A DNA stretch of 64,000 nucleotides. It comes from Nocardia niwae NBRC 108934 = DSM 45340. GTDB taxonomy: Bacteria; Actinomycetota; Actinomycetes; Mycobacteriales; Mycobacteriaceae. Numbering within the stretch: position 1 is the stretch's first letter; each line of letters opens with the position of its first letter. The DNA lies in assembly GCF_001613465.1 (NCBI RefSeq), contig NZ_BDCK01000024.1:186001-250000 (forward strand). Direction: 5' to 3'. A model generated the notes under the pieces. That model was not told the origin of the DNA. It made no database searches and saw only the letters and a list, made by a program, of their open reading frames with translations. This document shows positions 45,250 through 54,092 of the stretch, one piece after another. A program made the translations under genes and the position numbers.

Positions 45250-45965
45250 CCGCGCGGCTGCCGCTCGGGGACCGGCAGCCACCCGTCCTCGATCGCCCGC
45301 TTGTACAGGTCGGTCTTGGTCGGCGCCGGACGGCCGGCGTCGGCGTACTTCTGGCGGATCCGGCCGAGATAGTCGTTGACCGTCTGCTCGGACAGACCGG
45401 TCAACCGCGCGACCCGGGAGGCTTTCTCCCCGGACGCGTAGAGCGTGAGCACTTCCTCCTGACGCGGGCTCAGGCCCACGTCGGACAGTTGCGGATCGCC
45501 GTCGATGGCGGCCGCCCAGTCGGTGGTGACCACCTGTTCACCACTGGCCGCACGACGCACGGCGGCGACGACGGTCGGCACGTCCTCGGATTTGCGCACC
45601 ACACCCAAGACGCCCGCACGCGCGGCGGCGCGCACCAGGAAGGCGTTGTCGGCGCCCGTGAAGACCAGTACTTCGATGCCGCGGCCACGCAGGGCGCGTA
45701 CGTTGTCCTCGGGTGAGGACCCGTCGGCCAGCCGCAGATCCAGCACCACCAGATCCAGCGGCGGCGCGCCGTCGGCAGCGGCCAGCAGTTCCGGCACGGT
45801 CCCCGCGGTCAGCACCAGATCGAGATCCGTTTGCGGCGCCAGCATCGCGGCGAGACCGATCGCGACCGATTCGTGGTCCTCGACCAATCCGATTCGGCGC
45901 GGCGCGTTCTCGTTCCCTTCGGCCCAGGTCACCTGGCTCTCCCATCCCGAGCTACTCGTCCACAT
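45246..45965 (-). CDS. LuxR/NarL-type response regulator
   Basis: A 239-residue regulator. The receiver domain starts RRIGLVEDHESVAIGLAAML and carries the phospho-Asp in LVVLDLRLADG and the conserved Thr and Lys in VLVFTGA and GVVRKSEDVP. The C-terminal LuxR HTH reads LSPRQEEVLTLYASGEKASRVARLTGLSEQTVNDYLGRIRQKYADAG. ATG 45965 is used. The frame is open further upstream without homology. It is first in an operon with two kinase-like genes. Confidence 0.9.
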   Translation of the reverse strand: MWTSSSGWESQVTWAEGNENAPRRIGLVEDHESVAIGLAAMLAPQTDLDLVLTAGTVPELLAAADGAPPLDLVVLDLRLADGSSPEDNVRALRGRGIEVLVFTGADNAFLVRAAARAGVLGVVRKSEDVPTVVAAVRRAASGEQVVTTDWAAAIDGDPQLSDVGLSPRQEEVLTLYASGEKASRVARLTGLSEQTVNDYLGRIRQKYADAGRPAPTKTDLYKRAIEDGWLPVPERQPRG

Positions 45966-46041
45966 CCCCACCGCGACAACAACCGCAGACAGTATGCCGG
46001 GCAATGGTGCCGGAGGGTCAGACACCAGAATTCGGGGGGCT

Positions 46042-46494
46042 TCAGGCCATGAGCCCGGCCGCCAGCGTGGCTCCGAGTTCCCAGCATCGCTGCAGGTCGT
46101 CCTTCGCGGGCGGACCGGAGAGCACGACCGCGGCGGCGGCCTGCTCCCAGCCGAGCCCGGTGGTGATGCCCACCACCCCGCGCTCGGCGCCCTCGGTGCC
46201 TTCGTTGCCGTGCAGGTACAAGCCGTACGGGCGACCGCGGGTGGAGTCCAGACACGGGTAGTAGATCGTGTCGAACGCGTGCTTGAGCGCACCGCTCATG
46301 TATCCCAGGTTCGCCGGGCTGCCCAGCAGGTATCCGTCGGCGGCCAGGACGTCGGGAGCGGTGACGGCCAGTGCGGCACGGCGCACGACTTCCACGCCTT
46401 GGATCTCGGGGTCGGTGGCCCCGGAGACGACCGCCTCGAACATCGCCTGCATGTGCGGGGACGGCGTGTGATGGATGATCAGCAACCGGGCCAC
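46042..46494 (-). CDS. Flavodoxin/NADPH-FMN reductase-like protein, Rv2771c-like
   Basis: A 150-residue flavodoxin-fold protein: LLIIHHTPSPHMQAMFEAVVSGA (FMN phosphate loop region), ADGYLLGSPANLGYMSGALKHAFDTIYYPC and YGLYLHGNEGTEGAERGVVGITTGL. Probably an FMN-dependent oxidoreductase. Partner unknown. It occupies the place of Rv2771c, next to an Rv2772c-like gene and dapB. Confidence 0.88.
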   Translation of the reverse strand: MARLLIIHHTPSPHMQAMFEAVVSGATDPEIQGVEVVRRAALAVTAPDVLAADGYLLGSPANLGYMSGALKHAFDTIYYPCLDSTRGRPYGLYLHGNEGTEGAERGVVGITTGLGWEQAAAAVVLSGPPAKDDLQRCWELGATLAAGLMA

Positions 46495-46523
46495 CCTGCG
46501 ATGGTATCGGCCCCGTCCGGCCG

Positions 46524-47024
46524 TCAGGCGGTGTCGCGCTCGTGCCGTTCCAGGGCGACGGCGCGGCGCATGGTCTCGCGGGCCCGGGTGCGGTCACCGG
46601 CGTAGTCGTAAGCGCGTGCGAGGCGGTAGGAGACACGCCAGTTGTCCGGATCGGCCTCCCATTCCGCCTTGACCGTCGCGAACAACTCGTCGGCCGCGGC
46701 GCGTTGGATGCGGCCGGATGGTAGCCGCGGCAGTGCGGAGGTGTCGAGCTCGAGGCCCTCGTCGTGGATGCGCCGCGCGAGGTGCTGGTGCGCCAGGGCC
46801 GCGCGCACGGTGGCCGCGACGATCCAGACGCCCAGCAGCGGCAGGATCAGCACGCCGACGCCGATCACGATCGCCGCCACCTCGCCGGAAACGATCAGGC
46901 CGATCGCGATCCGGCCGAGCAACAGGAAATAGAAGCCGAGCACCAGGATGAGCGCCGCGATGAACGCGACCACCTTGACGACTCCTGCGCGGCTTTCGCG
47001 ATCGGCCGGCTCCGCGCCGCTCAT
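46524..47024 (-). CDS. Membrane protein with C-terminal TPR-like part, Rv2772c-like
   Basis: A 166-residue protein with two adjacent membrane helices (VVAFIAALILVLGFYFLLLGRIAIG and AIVIGVGVLILPLLGVWIVAATV). A cytoplasmic helical part follows, with a tetratricopeptide-like unit (NWRVSYRLARAYDYAGDRTRARETMRRAV). Function unknown. It follows dapB by 37 bases, as in M. tuberculosis. Confidence 0.88.
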   Translation of the reverse strand: MSGAEPADRESRAGVVKVVAFIAALILVLGFYFLLLGRIAIGLIVSGEVAAIVIGVGVLILPLLGVWIVAATVRAALAHQHLARRIHDEGLELDTSALPRLPSGRIQRAAADELFATVKAEWEADPDNWRVSYRLARAYDYAGDRTRARETMRRAVALERHERDTA

Positions 47025-47061
47025 GGGCGCGCTCCGGCACGGTGCGGCCGCCCGGGCTCGA

Positions 47062-47808
47062 TCACAGGTCCAGGAACGGGTCGAGCCCGACGGTGAGACC
47101 GGGGCGGTTCGCGATTTCCCGCACGCCGAGCAGCACGCCCGGGGCGAAGGAGGAGCGGTCGATCGAGTCGTGCCGGATGGTGAGCGTCTCGCCCTGGGTG
47201 CCGAACAGCACCTCTTGGTGGGCGACCAGGCCGGCCAAGCGCACCGAGTGCACCCGGACCCCGTCCACGTCGGCCCCGCGCGCGCCCTCCAGCTCGGTCG
47301 TCGTCGCGTCAGGACTGCGGTTCAGGCCCGCTTTGTCCCGGGCGGCGGCAATCAGTCCGGCGGTGCGGTAGGCGGTGCCGGACGGCGCGTCGGCCTTGTT
47401 CGGGTGGTGCAACTCGATGACCTCCACCGATTCGAAGAATCGGGCCGCCTGCTCGGCGAATCGCATGGACAGCACCGCGCCGATGGCGAAGTTCGGCGCG
47501 ATCAGCACGCCGACGTCGGGACGCTCGGCCAACCAGCCGCGCACTTCCGCCAGCCGGGTCTCGTCGAATCCGGTGGTGCCCACCACCGCGTGAATGCCGT
47601 GCTCCACCAGGAACCGGAGATTTCCCATCACCACGTCCGGGTGGGTGAAATCGACGACCACTTGCGTGTTCGCCGCGGTGAACCGGTCGAGCGAATCATC
47701 CTTGTCGACGGCGGCGGCCAGTTCCAGATCGTCCGCCGCGGTCACCGCCGCGCAGATCGCCTGTCCGACTTTGCCACGCGCTCCCAGCACTCCGACCCGA
47801 ATGGTCAC
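47062..47808 (-). CDS. dapB: 4-hydroxy-tetrahydrodipicolinate reductase
   Basis: DapB reduces the DapA product with NAD(P)H in diaminopimelate synthesis. The 248-residue protein has the cofactor motif VGVLGARGKVGQA, VVDFTHPDVVMGNL, VVGTTGF, APNFAIGAVLSMRF and the active site ELHHPNKADAPSGTA. GTG 47808 is set by AGGAGG 4 bases upstream. The longer open frame has no ribosome site. Confidence 0.96.
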   Translation of the reverse strand: MTIRVGVLGARGKVGQAICAAVTAADDLELAAAVDKDDSLDRFTAANTQVVVDFTHPDVVMGNLRFLVEHGIHAVVGTTGFDETRLAEVRGWLAERPDVGVLIAPNFAIGAVLSMRFAEQAARFFESVEVIELHHPNKADAPSGTAYRTAGLIAAARDKAGLNRSPDATTTELEGARGADVDGVRVHSVRLAGLVAHQEVLFGTQGETLTIRHDSIDRSSFAPGVLLGVREIANRPGLTVGLDPFLDL

Positions 47809-47905
47809 CGCACCTCCTCGTTCCGCTTCGGTCGGGATCAGCCTAACGGGCAGCGCGCACGGCACGACCGCAGGCCGAGGCGGCACGACAATGAGCGCAG
47901 AGCGC

Positions 47906-48352
47906 CTATCGCGCCGGCTGCGGGTCGCCGACCTCCGGAGTCGTAGCGCCGCCGAGGTTCGCGACCATTCGCCGCAGGATCCGCACGGTCTCGGCGAATT
48001 GCTCGTCGGTGATGCCCTCCGCCAATTGCTTTCTGCGTTCGCCGATCCGGACGAAGGCCTCGTCGTGGGCGACTCGGCCCTTGTCGGTCAGCGACAGCAT
48101 GCCCGCGTCGTCGGCGACCAGCCCGTCGGCGAGGAGTCCGGCCAGTTGAGTGGGCCATTCGGAGTCGTCGGTCCAGAAGCTGTCGAGCGCGTCACGGATG
48201 TCGTCGGCACGCTGTGGTCCATCGGCCAGCGAGTGCGTCACCTGCCAGCGTCTGCGATCGAACCCGCCTGAGGCGAGGTCCTCGTCGAAGCGCTCGTTGA
48301 TCACTCGATCGAGTTCTACCAGCCAATACCCGATGCCACGACGGATGGCCAT
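47906..48352 (-). CDS. MarR-type winged-helix regulator
   Basis: A 148-residue protein whose N-terminus (GYWLVELDRVINERFDEDLASGGFDRRRWQVTHSLA) and winged part (WPTQLAGLLADGLVADDAGMLSLTDKGRVAHDEAF) fit the MarR fold. GGAGAGAGATC precedes ATG 48352. It is divergent, across a 77-base AT-rich gap, from a second MarR-type gene. Effector and targets unknown. Confidence 0.82.
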   Translation of the reverse strand: MAIRRGIGYWLVELDRVINERFDEDLASGGFDRRRWQVTHSLADGPQRADDIRDALDSFWTDDSEWPTQLAGLLADGLVADDAGMLSLTDKGRVAHDEAFVRIGERRKQLAEGITDEQFAETVRILRRMVANLGGATTPEVGDPQPAR

Positions 48353-48383
48353 GATCTCTCTCCTACACATGTCAATGAACAAT

Positions 48384-48391
48384 TACATGTA
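48384..48391. promoter_or_regulatory. TACATGTA palindrome in the MarR-MarR gap
   Basis: The gap between the two MarR-type genes is strikingly AT-rich for this genome. It has ACATGT at 48367, TACATGTA at 48384 and a further TACAT at 48396. These could be shared operator half-sites overlapping both promoters. Confidence 0.5.
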
Positions 48392-48429
48392 TTCTTACAT
48401 ATAAATTTCGGGCATGACAGAGTGAACGA

Positions 48430-48924
48430 ATGGACGAGCACGACGCGATCACCGTCGCCGTGGAAGCGGCGATGGTCCGGATCCGGCGCAGGCAGACGCG
48501 CGGTGCACTGAGCGACGGCACGATTCCGGTCGCCGTGTTCCGGGCGCTCGACGCCGTGGCCGACGGCGCGGCGGACACGGTCGGCGCGCTGGCTCCCGCT
48601 CTCGGCGTCGATCAGCCGAGGGCCAGCCGACTGGTGGCCCACGCGGTGTCCTCGGGCCTGCTGGAACGGGTCGCCGATCAGCGCGACGGACGTCGTTCGG
48701 TCCTCCGGCTGACCGCCGCGGGGCACCGGGCCGTGGCCGGCGCCAGAGCGGGCAGGCGCGCCGCCATGGCCGCCGCCATGGCGGACTGGACTCCTGCCGA
48801 GCGCGCCGAGTTCGCCCGTCTGCTGGCTCGATTCGTCGACGGACTGGACCGTCCCGCCGACGGAGCGACATCGCGCATCGGCCGCAGTGAGGCGGGATCA
48901 GCCGAAGACGATGACCTGGCGTAA
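48430..48924 (+). CDS. MarR-family transcriptional regulator
   Basis: A 164-residue protein with a MarR winged helix: VFRALDAVADGAADTVGALAPALGVDQPRASRLVAHAVSSGLLERVADQRDGRRSVLRLTAAGHRAV. The DQRDGR wing is diagnostic. It probably represses a drug or stress response and possibly its divergent neighbour. Its stop lies 27 bases inside the convergent alcohol dehydrogenase gene. Confidence 0.9.
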   Translation: MDEHDAITVAVEAAMVRIRRRQTRGALSDGTIPVAVFRALDAVADGAADTVGALAPALGVDQPRASRLVAHAVSSGLLERVADQRDGRRSVLRLTAAGHRAVAGARAGRRAAMAAAMADWTPAERAEFARLLARFVDGLDRPADGATSRIGRSEAGSAEDDDLA

Positions 48925-50010
48925 TGCGTGGCCCGCGGCGAGTTCGTCCATGGCGCGGTTGATCTCGTCGAGCCCCACGTGCGCCGAGATGAGCCGCTCC
49001 ACCGGCAGCCGTCCCGACCGCCACATGCGAACGTATTCGGGAATGTCCCGGGACGGTACCGCGGAGCCGAGATAGCTGCCGACGATGGAACGCCCCTGCG
49101 CGACCAAGGCCAGCGGCGAGATACCGGCCCTGGCGTCGGGAGCGGGCAATCCGACGGTGACGGTGGTGCCCCCGGGAGCGGTCGCGGCGACGGCGGTCTC
49201 GAAGGCGCGAACGTTGCCCGCGGCTTCGACCACCACCTCCGCCTGCACCCCGAGTTCGACGACTTCCGCCGGGGTGTAGGCGGCGTGCGCGCCGAACTCC
49301 CTGGCGAGAGCGAGCTTGTCCGGCACGGTGTCGACCGCGATCACCTCGTGCCCCTCCGCGGCGAGCGACACCGCCACCAGCACCGCCGCCATACCGACAC
49401 CGCCCAGGCCGACGACCATGATCCGGTCCCCGGTGCCCGGCCGCGCCGAATTCAGCAAAGCGCCACCGCCGGTCAGCACCGCGCAGCCGAGAACAGCGGC
49501 CACCTCGGGCGGCACATCGTCGTCGACCGGCACCACCGACCTGCGATCCACCACCGCATGCGTGGCGAAAGCCGACACACCCAGGTGGTGGTGCACCTCG
49601 GCGCCGTCGCGGAGCAACCGCCGCCCACCGTTGAGCAATTCACCCGCGTTGTTGGCGACGCTGCCCGGCACGCACGGTGTGCGCCCCTCGGTCGCGCACC
49701 CCGCGCACTCGCCGCACCGCGGCAGGAAGGTCATGACCACGCGCTGCCCGATCCCGATATCGCTGTCGCCGGGACCGACCGCTTCCACCTTCCCCGCAGC
49801 CTCGTGGCCCAGCAGCATGGGCACGGGACGGACCCGGTTGCCGTCCACCACCGACAGGTCCGAGTGGCAGAGCCCCGCCGCCTCGATCCGGACCAGCAGT
49901 TCACCGGGCCCCGGCTCGCGCAGCTCGAGGTCGCACACGGTGATCGGCGCCGACTCGGCGAACGGCGCCGGCGCCGCGATCCGCTCCAGGACCGCTCCAC
50001 GAATCTTCAT
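48898..50010 (-). CDS. Zinc-dependent medium-chain alcohol dehydrogenase
   Basis: A 370-residue MDR enzyme like the class III-type alcohol dehydrogenases. Catalytic zinc ligands are in AAGLCHSDLSVVDG and LLGHEAAGKVEAVG. The structural zinc site is CGECAGCATEGRTPC, and the NAD site is VVGLGGVGMAAVLVAV followed by VIAVDTVPDKL. The substrate is unknown. The frame is open far upstream, but ATG 50010 (MKIRGAVLERIAAPAPFAE) fits the family start. Confidence 0.93.
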   Translation of the reverse strand: MKIRGAVLERIAAPAPFAESAPITVCDLELREPGPGELLVRIEAAGLCHSDLSVVDGNRVRPVPMLLGHEAAGKVEAVGPGDSDIGIGQRVVMTFLPRCGECAGCATEGRTPCVPGSVANNAGELLNGGRRLLRDGAEVHHHLGVSAFATHAVVDRRSVVPVDDDVPPEVAAVLGCAVLTGGGALLNSARPGTGDRIMVVGLGGVGMAAVLVAVSLAAEGHEVIAVDTVPDKLALAREFGAHAAYTPAEVVELGVQAEVVVEAAGNVRAFETAVAATAPGGTTVTVGLPAPDARAGISPLALVAQGRSIVGSYLGSAVPSRDIPEYVRMWRSGRLPVERLISAHVGLDEINRAMDELAAGHALRQVIVFG

Positions 50011-50149
50011 TCCGCCGACGGTACCGTCCGTGGCGGACCCGGCCCACCCGCCGCGGCCGCGCCCTGCCCGGCTCTCGCACCGTCCGGAACGGCGGTCGGT
50101 TGGTGGGCGCCCCGCCGGTCCCGCCACGCCGGGTGCGTGCCTGCGTACG

Positions 50150-50551
50150 ATGCCGCGAATGGATGTGGATCTGGTCGATGTGGTCGAACGCTTGCACGCC
50201 GACCTGGCGAGGTGGTTCGGATCGGCGGCGCCGGTCGAGGTGTTCGAGCGGTTCGCTGCGGCGCAGCACGAGCAATTCAGCATGGTGACGACCGCCGGCG
50301 AAGTGCTCGACCGCAGCGCGTTGCTCACGGGCGTCCGCGACGCGCGCAACGCGATGCCCGGCTTGACCATCGAGGTGGCCGATATCGAAGAACTCTCGCG
50401 GGCGGGTGGCCTCGCGGTAGTGCGGTTCCTGGAGACGCACCGGGCGGCCGGAAATGTCACTCGCCGCCGGGTGACCGCCGTGCTGACGACCGAGGATTCG
50501 GGCGCGGTTCGCTGGTTGACGGTGCACGAAACCGATACGGCGCCGGCCTGA
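50150..50551 (+). CDS. SnoaL/DUF4440-like protein
   Basis: About 133 residues with an NTF2-like pattern: VVERLHADLARWFGS, FERFAAAQHEQFSMVTTAGEVLDRSALLTGVRDARNAMPGL, VVRFLETHRAAGNVTRRRVTAVL and VRWLTVHETDT. Probably a small enzyme or stress protein of unknown function. Starts at 50150 and 50159 are equally weak, and leaderless translation is possible. Confidence 0.75.
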   Translation: MPRMDVDLVDVVERLHADLARWFGSAAPVEVFERFAAAQHEQFSMVTTAGEVLDRSALLTGVRDARNAMPGLTIEVADIEELSRAGGLAVVRFLETHRAAGNVTRRRVTAVLTTEDSGAVRWLTVHETDTAPA

Positions 50552-50674
50552 CCATTCCCAGCAGCGGATGGGCGCGCGCCGCGCCTACGCTTCGTCTGCC
50601 GGACAATTTCTTCCTCGTTCTCGAACAACGTGGCGACGCTGCGGGAACGACGTGACGCGAGGAGGTCGGCGCCG

Positions 50675-51100
50675 GTGGATCGGTGGGAACGCGACGGTCT
50701 GCGCTCCGCGAACAGCGGAATCCGCAACCAGGTGGACTACATCCTGGACGCGCTCGCCGAACAGCGCACCCACCTGGCGGAGGTGCGCGACAAGCTGGCC
50801 GCGGTGCGGTGCACGGCCGAGTCGGCGGACAAACTGGTGGAAGTGACCGTGGACGCCGCGGGCGTCCTCGTCGACGTGCGGTTCACGCAGGCCGCGCTGC
50901 GCAGCACGCCGGAACAGCTGGGCCGCTCGGTGACCGAAGCGGGTAGGCGGGCGGCTCGGCAGGCGCGCGACCGGCACGCGGCGATCATCGCCCCGATCGT
51001 CGCCGACGCCGCAGCGGTACCCGACCTGCCCGATCTCGTCCCCGGCGCACCCAGTCTGCGTACGGTGTGGGAACCCGCGCGCGACGACTCGGCAAGCTAG
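50675..51100 (+). CDS. YbaB/EbfC-family protein
   Basis: A 141-residue protein. Residues about 15-95 follow the YbaB nucleoid-associated fold (NQVDYILDALAEQRTHLAEVRDKLAAVRCTAES, VEVTVDAAGVLVDVRFTQAALRSTPEQLGRSVTEAGRRAARQA). In actinobacteria these often accompany type VII secretion or act as nucleoid proteins. No ESX genes are nearby. GTG 50675 has GGAGG 9 bases upstream. An earlier in-frame GTG does not. Confidence 0.83.
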   Translation: MDRWERDGLRSANSGIRNQVDYILDALAEQRTHLAEVRDKLAAVRCTAESADKLVEVTVDAAGVLVDVRFTQAALRSTPEQLGRSVTEAGRRAARQARDRHAAIIAPIVADAAAVPDLPDLVPGAPSLRTVWEPARDDSAS

Positions 51101-51316
51101 CGCGCTCGGTGTATCCGATGCGGTGCCTCCTCGCCGGACGAGACGGTCCGGGCCGATCCGGACCCACTCGACCGGCGAGGAAGCACGGCCACCCCGAGTG
51201 CGGCCGCGCTGCCGGCGGCTCGGGGTGGCTCGACCGTGGTTCTCGAGTGTCGGCACATGGCAGCTACCTCCGTTTCGAATGGGCAGCCTCGGCTGCCTGA
51301 GGGATGGGCGAAGCGA

Positions 51317-51802
51317 TCAGTAGAGCTTGGCCAGGAACGTGGACATGTTCTCGCGCACCCGCTCGACCTTCGCTTCGGGCGTGAGATCCTCCCGGTACCG
51401 GCTTCCCAGCGCGGGCCGCTTCTTGTTCCGCGCGTACAGCGAGCAGGCGAGATCGGTGCACATATAGGTACCGACCGAGTTACCCCTGCGCCCGGACTCG
51501 CCGGCTTTGTGCGCGGTCATCAGGGAGACCCCGCCGCCGGTGTGGGTGGTCAGGCAGATCGTGCACATCTGCGCCCGGCCGGTGCCACCGGTGGCGTACC
51601 GCAAGGCGACGCCGACCAGGCGGTCGTCCTGTGGGACGACCAGATAGCCGCGTCCCGGCATGGACGGATCGCTCCAGCCGAGGAAGTCGAGATCCGCCCA
51701 GGGCCGCTCGTCCAGGTCCCTGGGCACGGGTAGCCGCTTGGCGTCTCCTTTCGAACAGTTGACGAACGACGACCTGATGTCGCGTTCGGTGACGGGTTCC
51801 AT
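51317..51802 (-). CDS. FBP-domain treble-clef zinc-finger protein
   Basis: A 161-residue protein of the elongation-factor-G-binding/FBP family. It carries the paired zinc ligands CTIC and CTDLAC in QMCTICLTTHTGGGVSLMTAHKAG and YMCTDLACSLYARNKKRP. N-terminal residues RDIRSSFVNCSKGDAKRLPVP and the WADLDFLGWSDPS segment are also typical. By family, such proteins bind EF-G and may relieve fusidic-acid-type inhibition. In this organism that is only inferred. Confidence 0.88.
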   Translation of the reverse strand: MEPVTERDIRSSFVNCSKGDAKRLPVPRDLDERPWADLDFLGWSDPSMPGRGYLVVPQDDRLVGVALRYATGGTGRAQMCTICLTTHTGGGVSLMTAHKAGESGRRGNSVGTYMCTDLACSLYARNKKRPALGSRYREDLTPEAKVERVRENMSTFLAKLY

Positions 51803-51985
51803 GAGGGGTCTCCTTCGTTTGATCGGTGGACAAACCGAAGCGACGTTACGGTCCCGTCATGCCGGGAACAACGGAATTTCTCGCGCCCTCGGCACTGCGC
51901 GCTGCCCTCCCGATCGCATCGAACCCCTCGGGCGCGGAGACGGTTTCGGCCCTGGCACGGCGGGTATCCGCCGCCAGCGGGAGGT

Positions 51986-52948
51986 GTGAGTGTGGCGCAA
52001 AACTTGCAGAAGAGGTTCGCGGCGCGACGCAGGCTGCGCAGCCCGGCGGATCTGCCGGGACGGTCGTGGTGGGGTGTGGTCAGACGGTCGATCGGCGAGT
52101 TCCAACGGGACAATCTCACCGACTGGGCCGCGGCCTTGACGTATTACAGTGTGCTGTCGCTGTTTCCGGGCATGATCGTGTTGACCGCCGGGCTGGGCAT
52201 GCTGGGCCGCGACGACACTCTGGCGTTGGTCGACACTCTTCGCGAGATCGGGCCGGGCAGCGGCACGGATCTGCTCGTGGACGCGGTGAACGGCATAGAG
52301 GAGGCGCAAGCCCCGGCCGGACCGCTGGCGTTGGTGGGGCTCGCGTCGGCGCTGTGGACCGCGTCGGCGTACATCGGGGCGTTCATGCGGGCGACCAACG
52401 CGATCTACGACATCCAGGAGGGGCGGCCGCTCTGGAAGACCGTGCCGGTGCGGGTGGCCCTCACCGCCGCAGTGGTGGTCCTGCTGGGCGTGTGCACGGT
52501 CGGCGTCGTGGTCAGCGGTTCGTTCGCCGATCAGGTCGGCCGCTGGCTCGGATTGGGGCAGGCCACGATCACGGTATGGGGCATCGTCAAGTGGCCGGTG
52601 ATGATGGCACTGATCAGCCTCGTCTTCGCGTTGCTGTACTGGGCGGCGCCCAACGTGCGGCAGCCGGGATTCCGGTGGCTGACCCCGGGTAGCGCGCTGG
52701 CCGTGGTGCTCTGGGCGGGTGCGTCCTGGGGATTCGCCTTCTATGTCGGCCACTTCGGCTCCTACAACCGGGTCTACGGTTCCCTGGGCGGCGTCGTCGT
52801 TTTCCTTGTCTGGCTGTGGATCTCGAACATCGCGGTCCTGTTGGGCGCGGAGCTGGACGCCGAGCTGGCGCGGGCGCGCAACATCGCCCACGGCCATCCG
52901 GAAGAGGCAGAACCCTATCTGCCGCCGCGTGACGACCCCGACGAATGA
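51986..52948 (+). CDS. YihY/BrkB-family membrane protein
   Basis: A 320-residue protein with six to seven membrane helices. Family motifs are NLTDWAAALTYYSVLSLFPGMIVLTAGLGM, LWTASAYIGAFMRATNAIYDIQEGRPLWKTVPVR and FYVGHFGSYNRVYGSLGGVVVFLVWLWISNIAVLLGAELDAEL. It was once linked to RNase BN but is now regarded as a membrane protein of unknown transport role. GTG 51986 is the likely start. Confidence 0.9.
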   Translation: MSVAQNLQKRFAARRRLRSPADLPGRSWWGVVRRSIGEFQRDNLTDWAAALTYYSVLSLFPGMIVLTAGLGMLGRDDTLALVDTLREIGPGSGTDLLVDAVNGIEEAQAPAGPLALVGLASALWTASAYIGAFMRATNAIYDIQEGRPLWKTVPVRVALTAAVVVLLGVCTVGVVVSGSFADQVGRWLGLGQATITVWGIVKWPVMMALISLVFALLYWAAPNVRQPGFRWLTPGSALAVVLWAGASWGFAFYVGHFGSYNRVYGSLGGVVVFLVWLWISNIAVLLGAELDAELARARNIAHGHPEEAEPYLPPRDDPDE

Positions 52949-53079
52949 GCAACGGCGCCCAGCCATTCGCCGCGCAAGCCCCCTCCGCGGCGCGGCCCCG
53001 GCCGAACACCCACCGCGTTTGAGCGAAACCGGTAGCGGTACCCGAAGCCCGTCTGGATCGGCATTCGGAGAGGACTCCC

Positions 53080-53508
53080 ATGACTCAGCACGCTGAACCT
53101 TCCGCCCCCGGAGGACCCGCGACCATGCCCTCGGATGTCACCGGGAAGCTGTCGGTCTTCGACCGATTCGCGACAGCCGCCAGCGCACTGGCCTCGAAGG
53201 CGGGATTCTTCGTCTTCTGCGTGATTCTGGTCTTGGTGTGGGCGCCGACGATCTTCCTGCTCCCGAGCGTGGACACCTGGCAATTGGTCATCAACACCGC
53301 CACGACGATCATCACGTTCCTGCTCGTGGCCCTGCTGCAGAATACGCAGAGCCGCGCCGACGCCGCCGTCCAGCAAAAGCTCAACGCCATCGCCGACGGG
53401 CTGGCCGACCTCATGAGCGAGCTGAGCTCCGAACACCCGGAACTACAGCGGCACCGCCGGGAACTCACCGACGCCGTGGGGCTGGAGAACCGGGAGAGCG
53501 CCGGGTGA
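53080..53508 (+). CDS. Low-affinity iron permease (FET4-like) family protein
   Basis: A 142-residue membrane protein with the FET4-like layout: FDRFATAASALASKAGFFVFCVILVLVWAPTIFLL, DTWQLVINTATTIITFLLVALLQNTQSRADAAVQQKLN, then the amphipathic tail LADLMSELS. Two to three helices. Metal transport is assumed from the family name and is not proven for bacterial members. GGAG precedes the ATG. Confidence 0.87.
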   Translation: MTQHAEPSAPGGPATMPSDVTGKLSVFDRFATAASALASKAGFFVFCVILVLVWAPTIFLLPSVDTWQLVINTATTIITFLLVALLQNTQSRADAAVQQKLNAIADGLADLMSELSSEHPELQRHRRELTDAVGLENRESAG

Positions 53509-53561
53509 TCGGCGCGGAGGCCGGTGGCACCGCATGCCGCCGACCTCCCCGCGCCGATGCG

Positions 53562-53711
53562 TCACGGCCGATCGGGGTCGGTGCTCTTGCCTGCCTCCCG
53601 GACCGCTTCGGCGAGCTCACGGCGCAAACGTTCGGCGTTCGCTTCGTCGCCCGCGTCCTCGGCGGTGGTGATGTCCTGGCGCAATTGCGCGATCGTGTCC
53701 TGCGAAACCAT
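53562..53711 (-). CDS. Small helical protein (49 aa)
   Basis: A 49-codon frame starts MVSQDTIAQLRQDITTAED and continues with a charged helix (NAERLRRELAEAVREAG). GAGGAG lies 6 bases before the ATG, a strong ribosome site. It is Ala/Glu/Arg-rich and probably a soluble helix. No family recognised. Confidence 0.6.
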   Translation of the reverse strand: MVSQDTIAQLRQDITTAEDAGDEANAERLRRELAEAVREAGKSTDPDRP

Positions 53712-54092
53712 GGGATCTCCTCGTCTCTTCGGACGGTTTCGGACGAGAGGGCGGCTCGGCCCCCGTCATCAGGGTGGCCGCTGAGTCGAGGACGAAACAC
53801 CGGCGAGTCCCGGCGGCAGGCAGCCAACCCCGGCCAGCGCTGCTCGGCTCGACGCGCTTGTCGCGAAGGTAGGGTGGAAAGGTTCCCGACGATTGGGTCC
53901 GGGCGCAGTGGGTACTCTCCGCTGCGGTGTGACCGGGATACAGATCGCCGACGCATCACGAGGTACCGACCGCACCTTCCCGCCTGAGTGACAGGGTTGT
54001 GACCAGTCCGTACACCGAGCAGCGTGGCTCGGGAACCCTTCACGACGTGCTGGGCGGGATGCCGTGTCCGAAAGAGCAGGAGTGTCGCAGCG
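53712..54092. other. 381-base divergent intergenic region
   Basis: This region carries the promoters of the 49-residue protein gene (left) and the AraC regulator gene (right). An in-frame ATG-less stretch precedes the AraC start. A GGGTAC hexamer lies at 53910. No gene or clear operator is visible. Confidence 0.45.
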
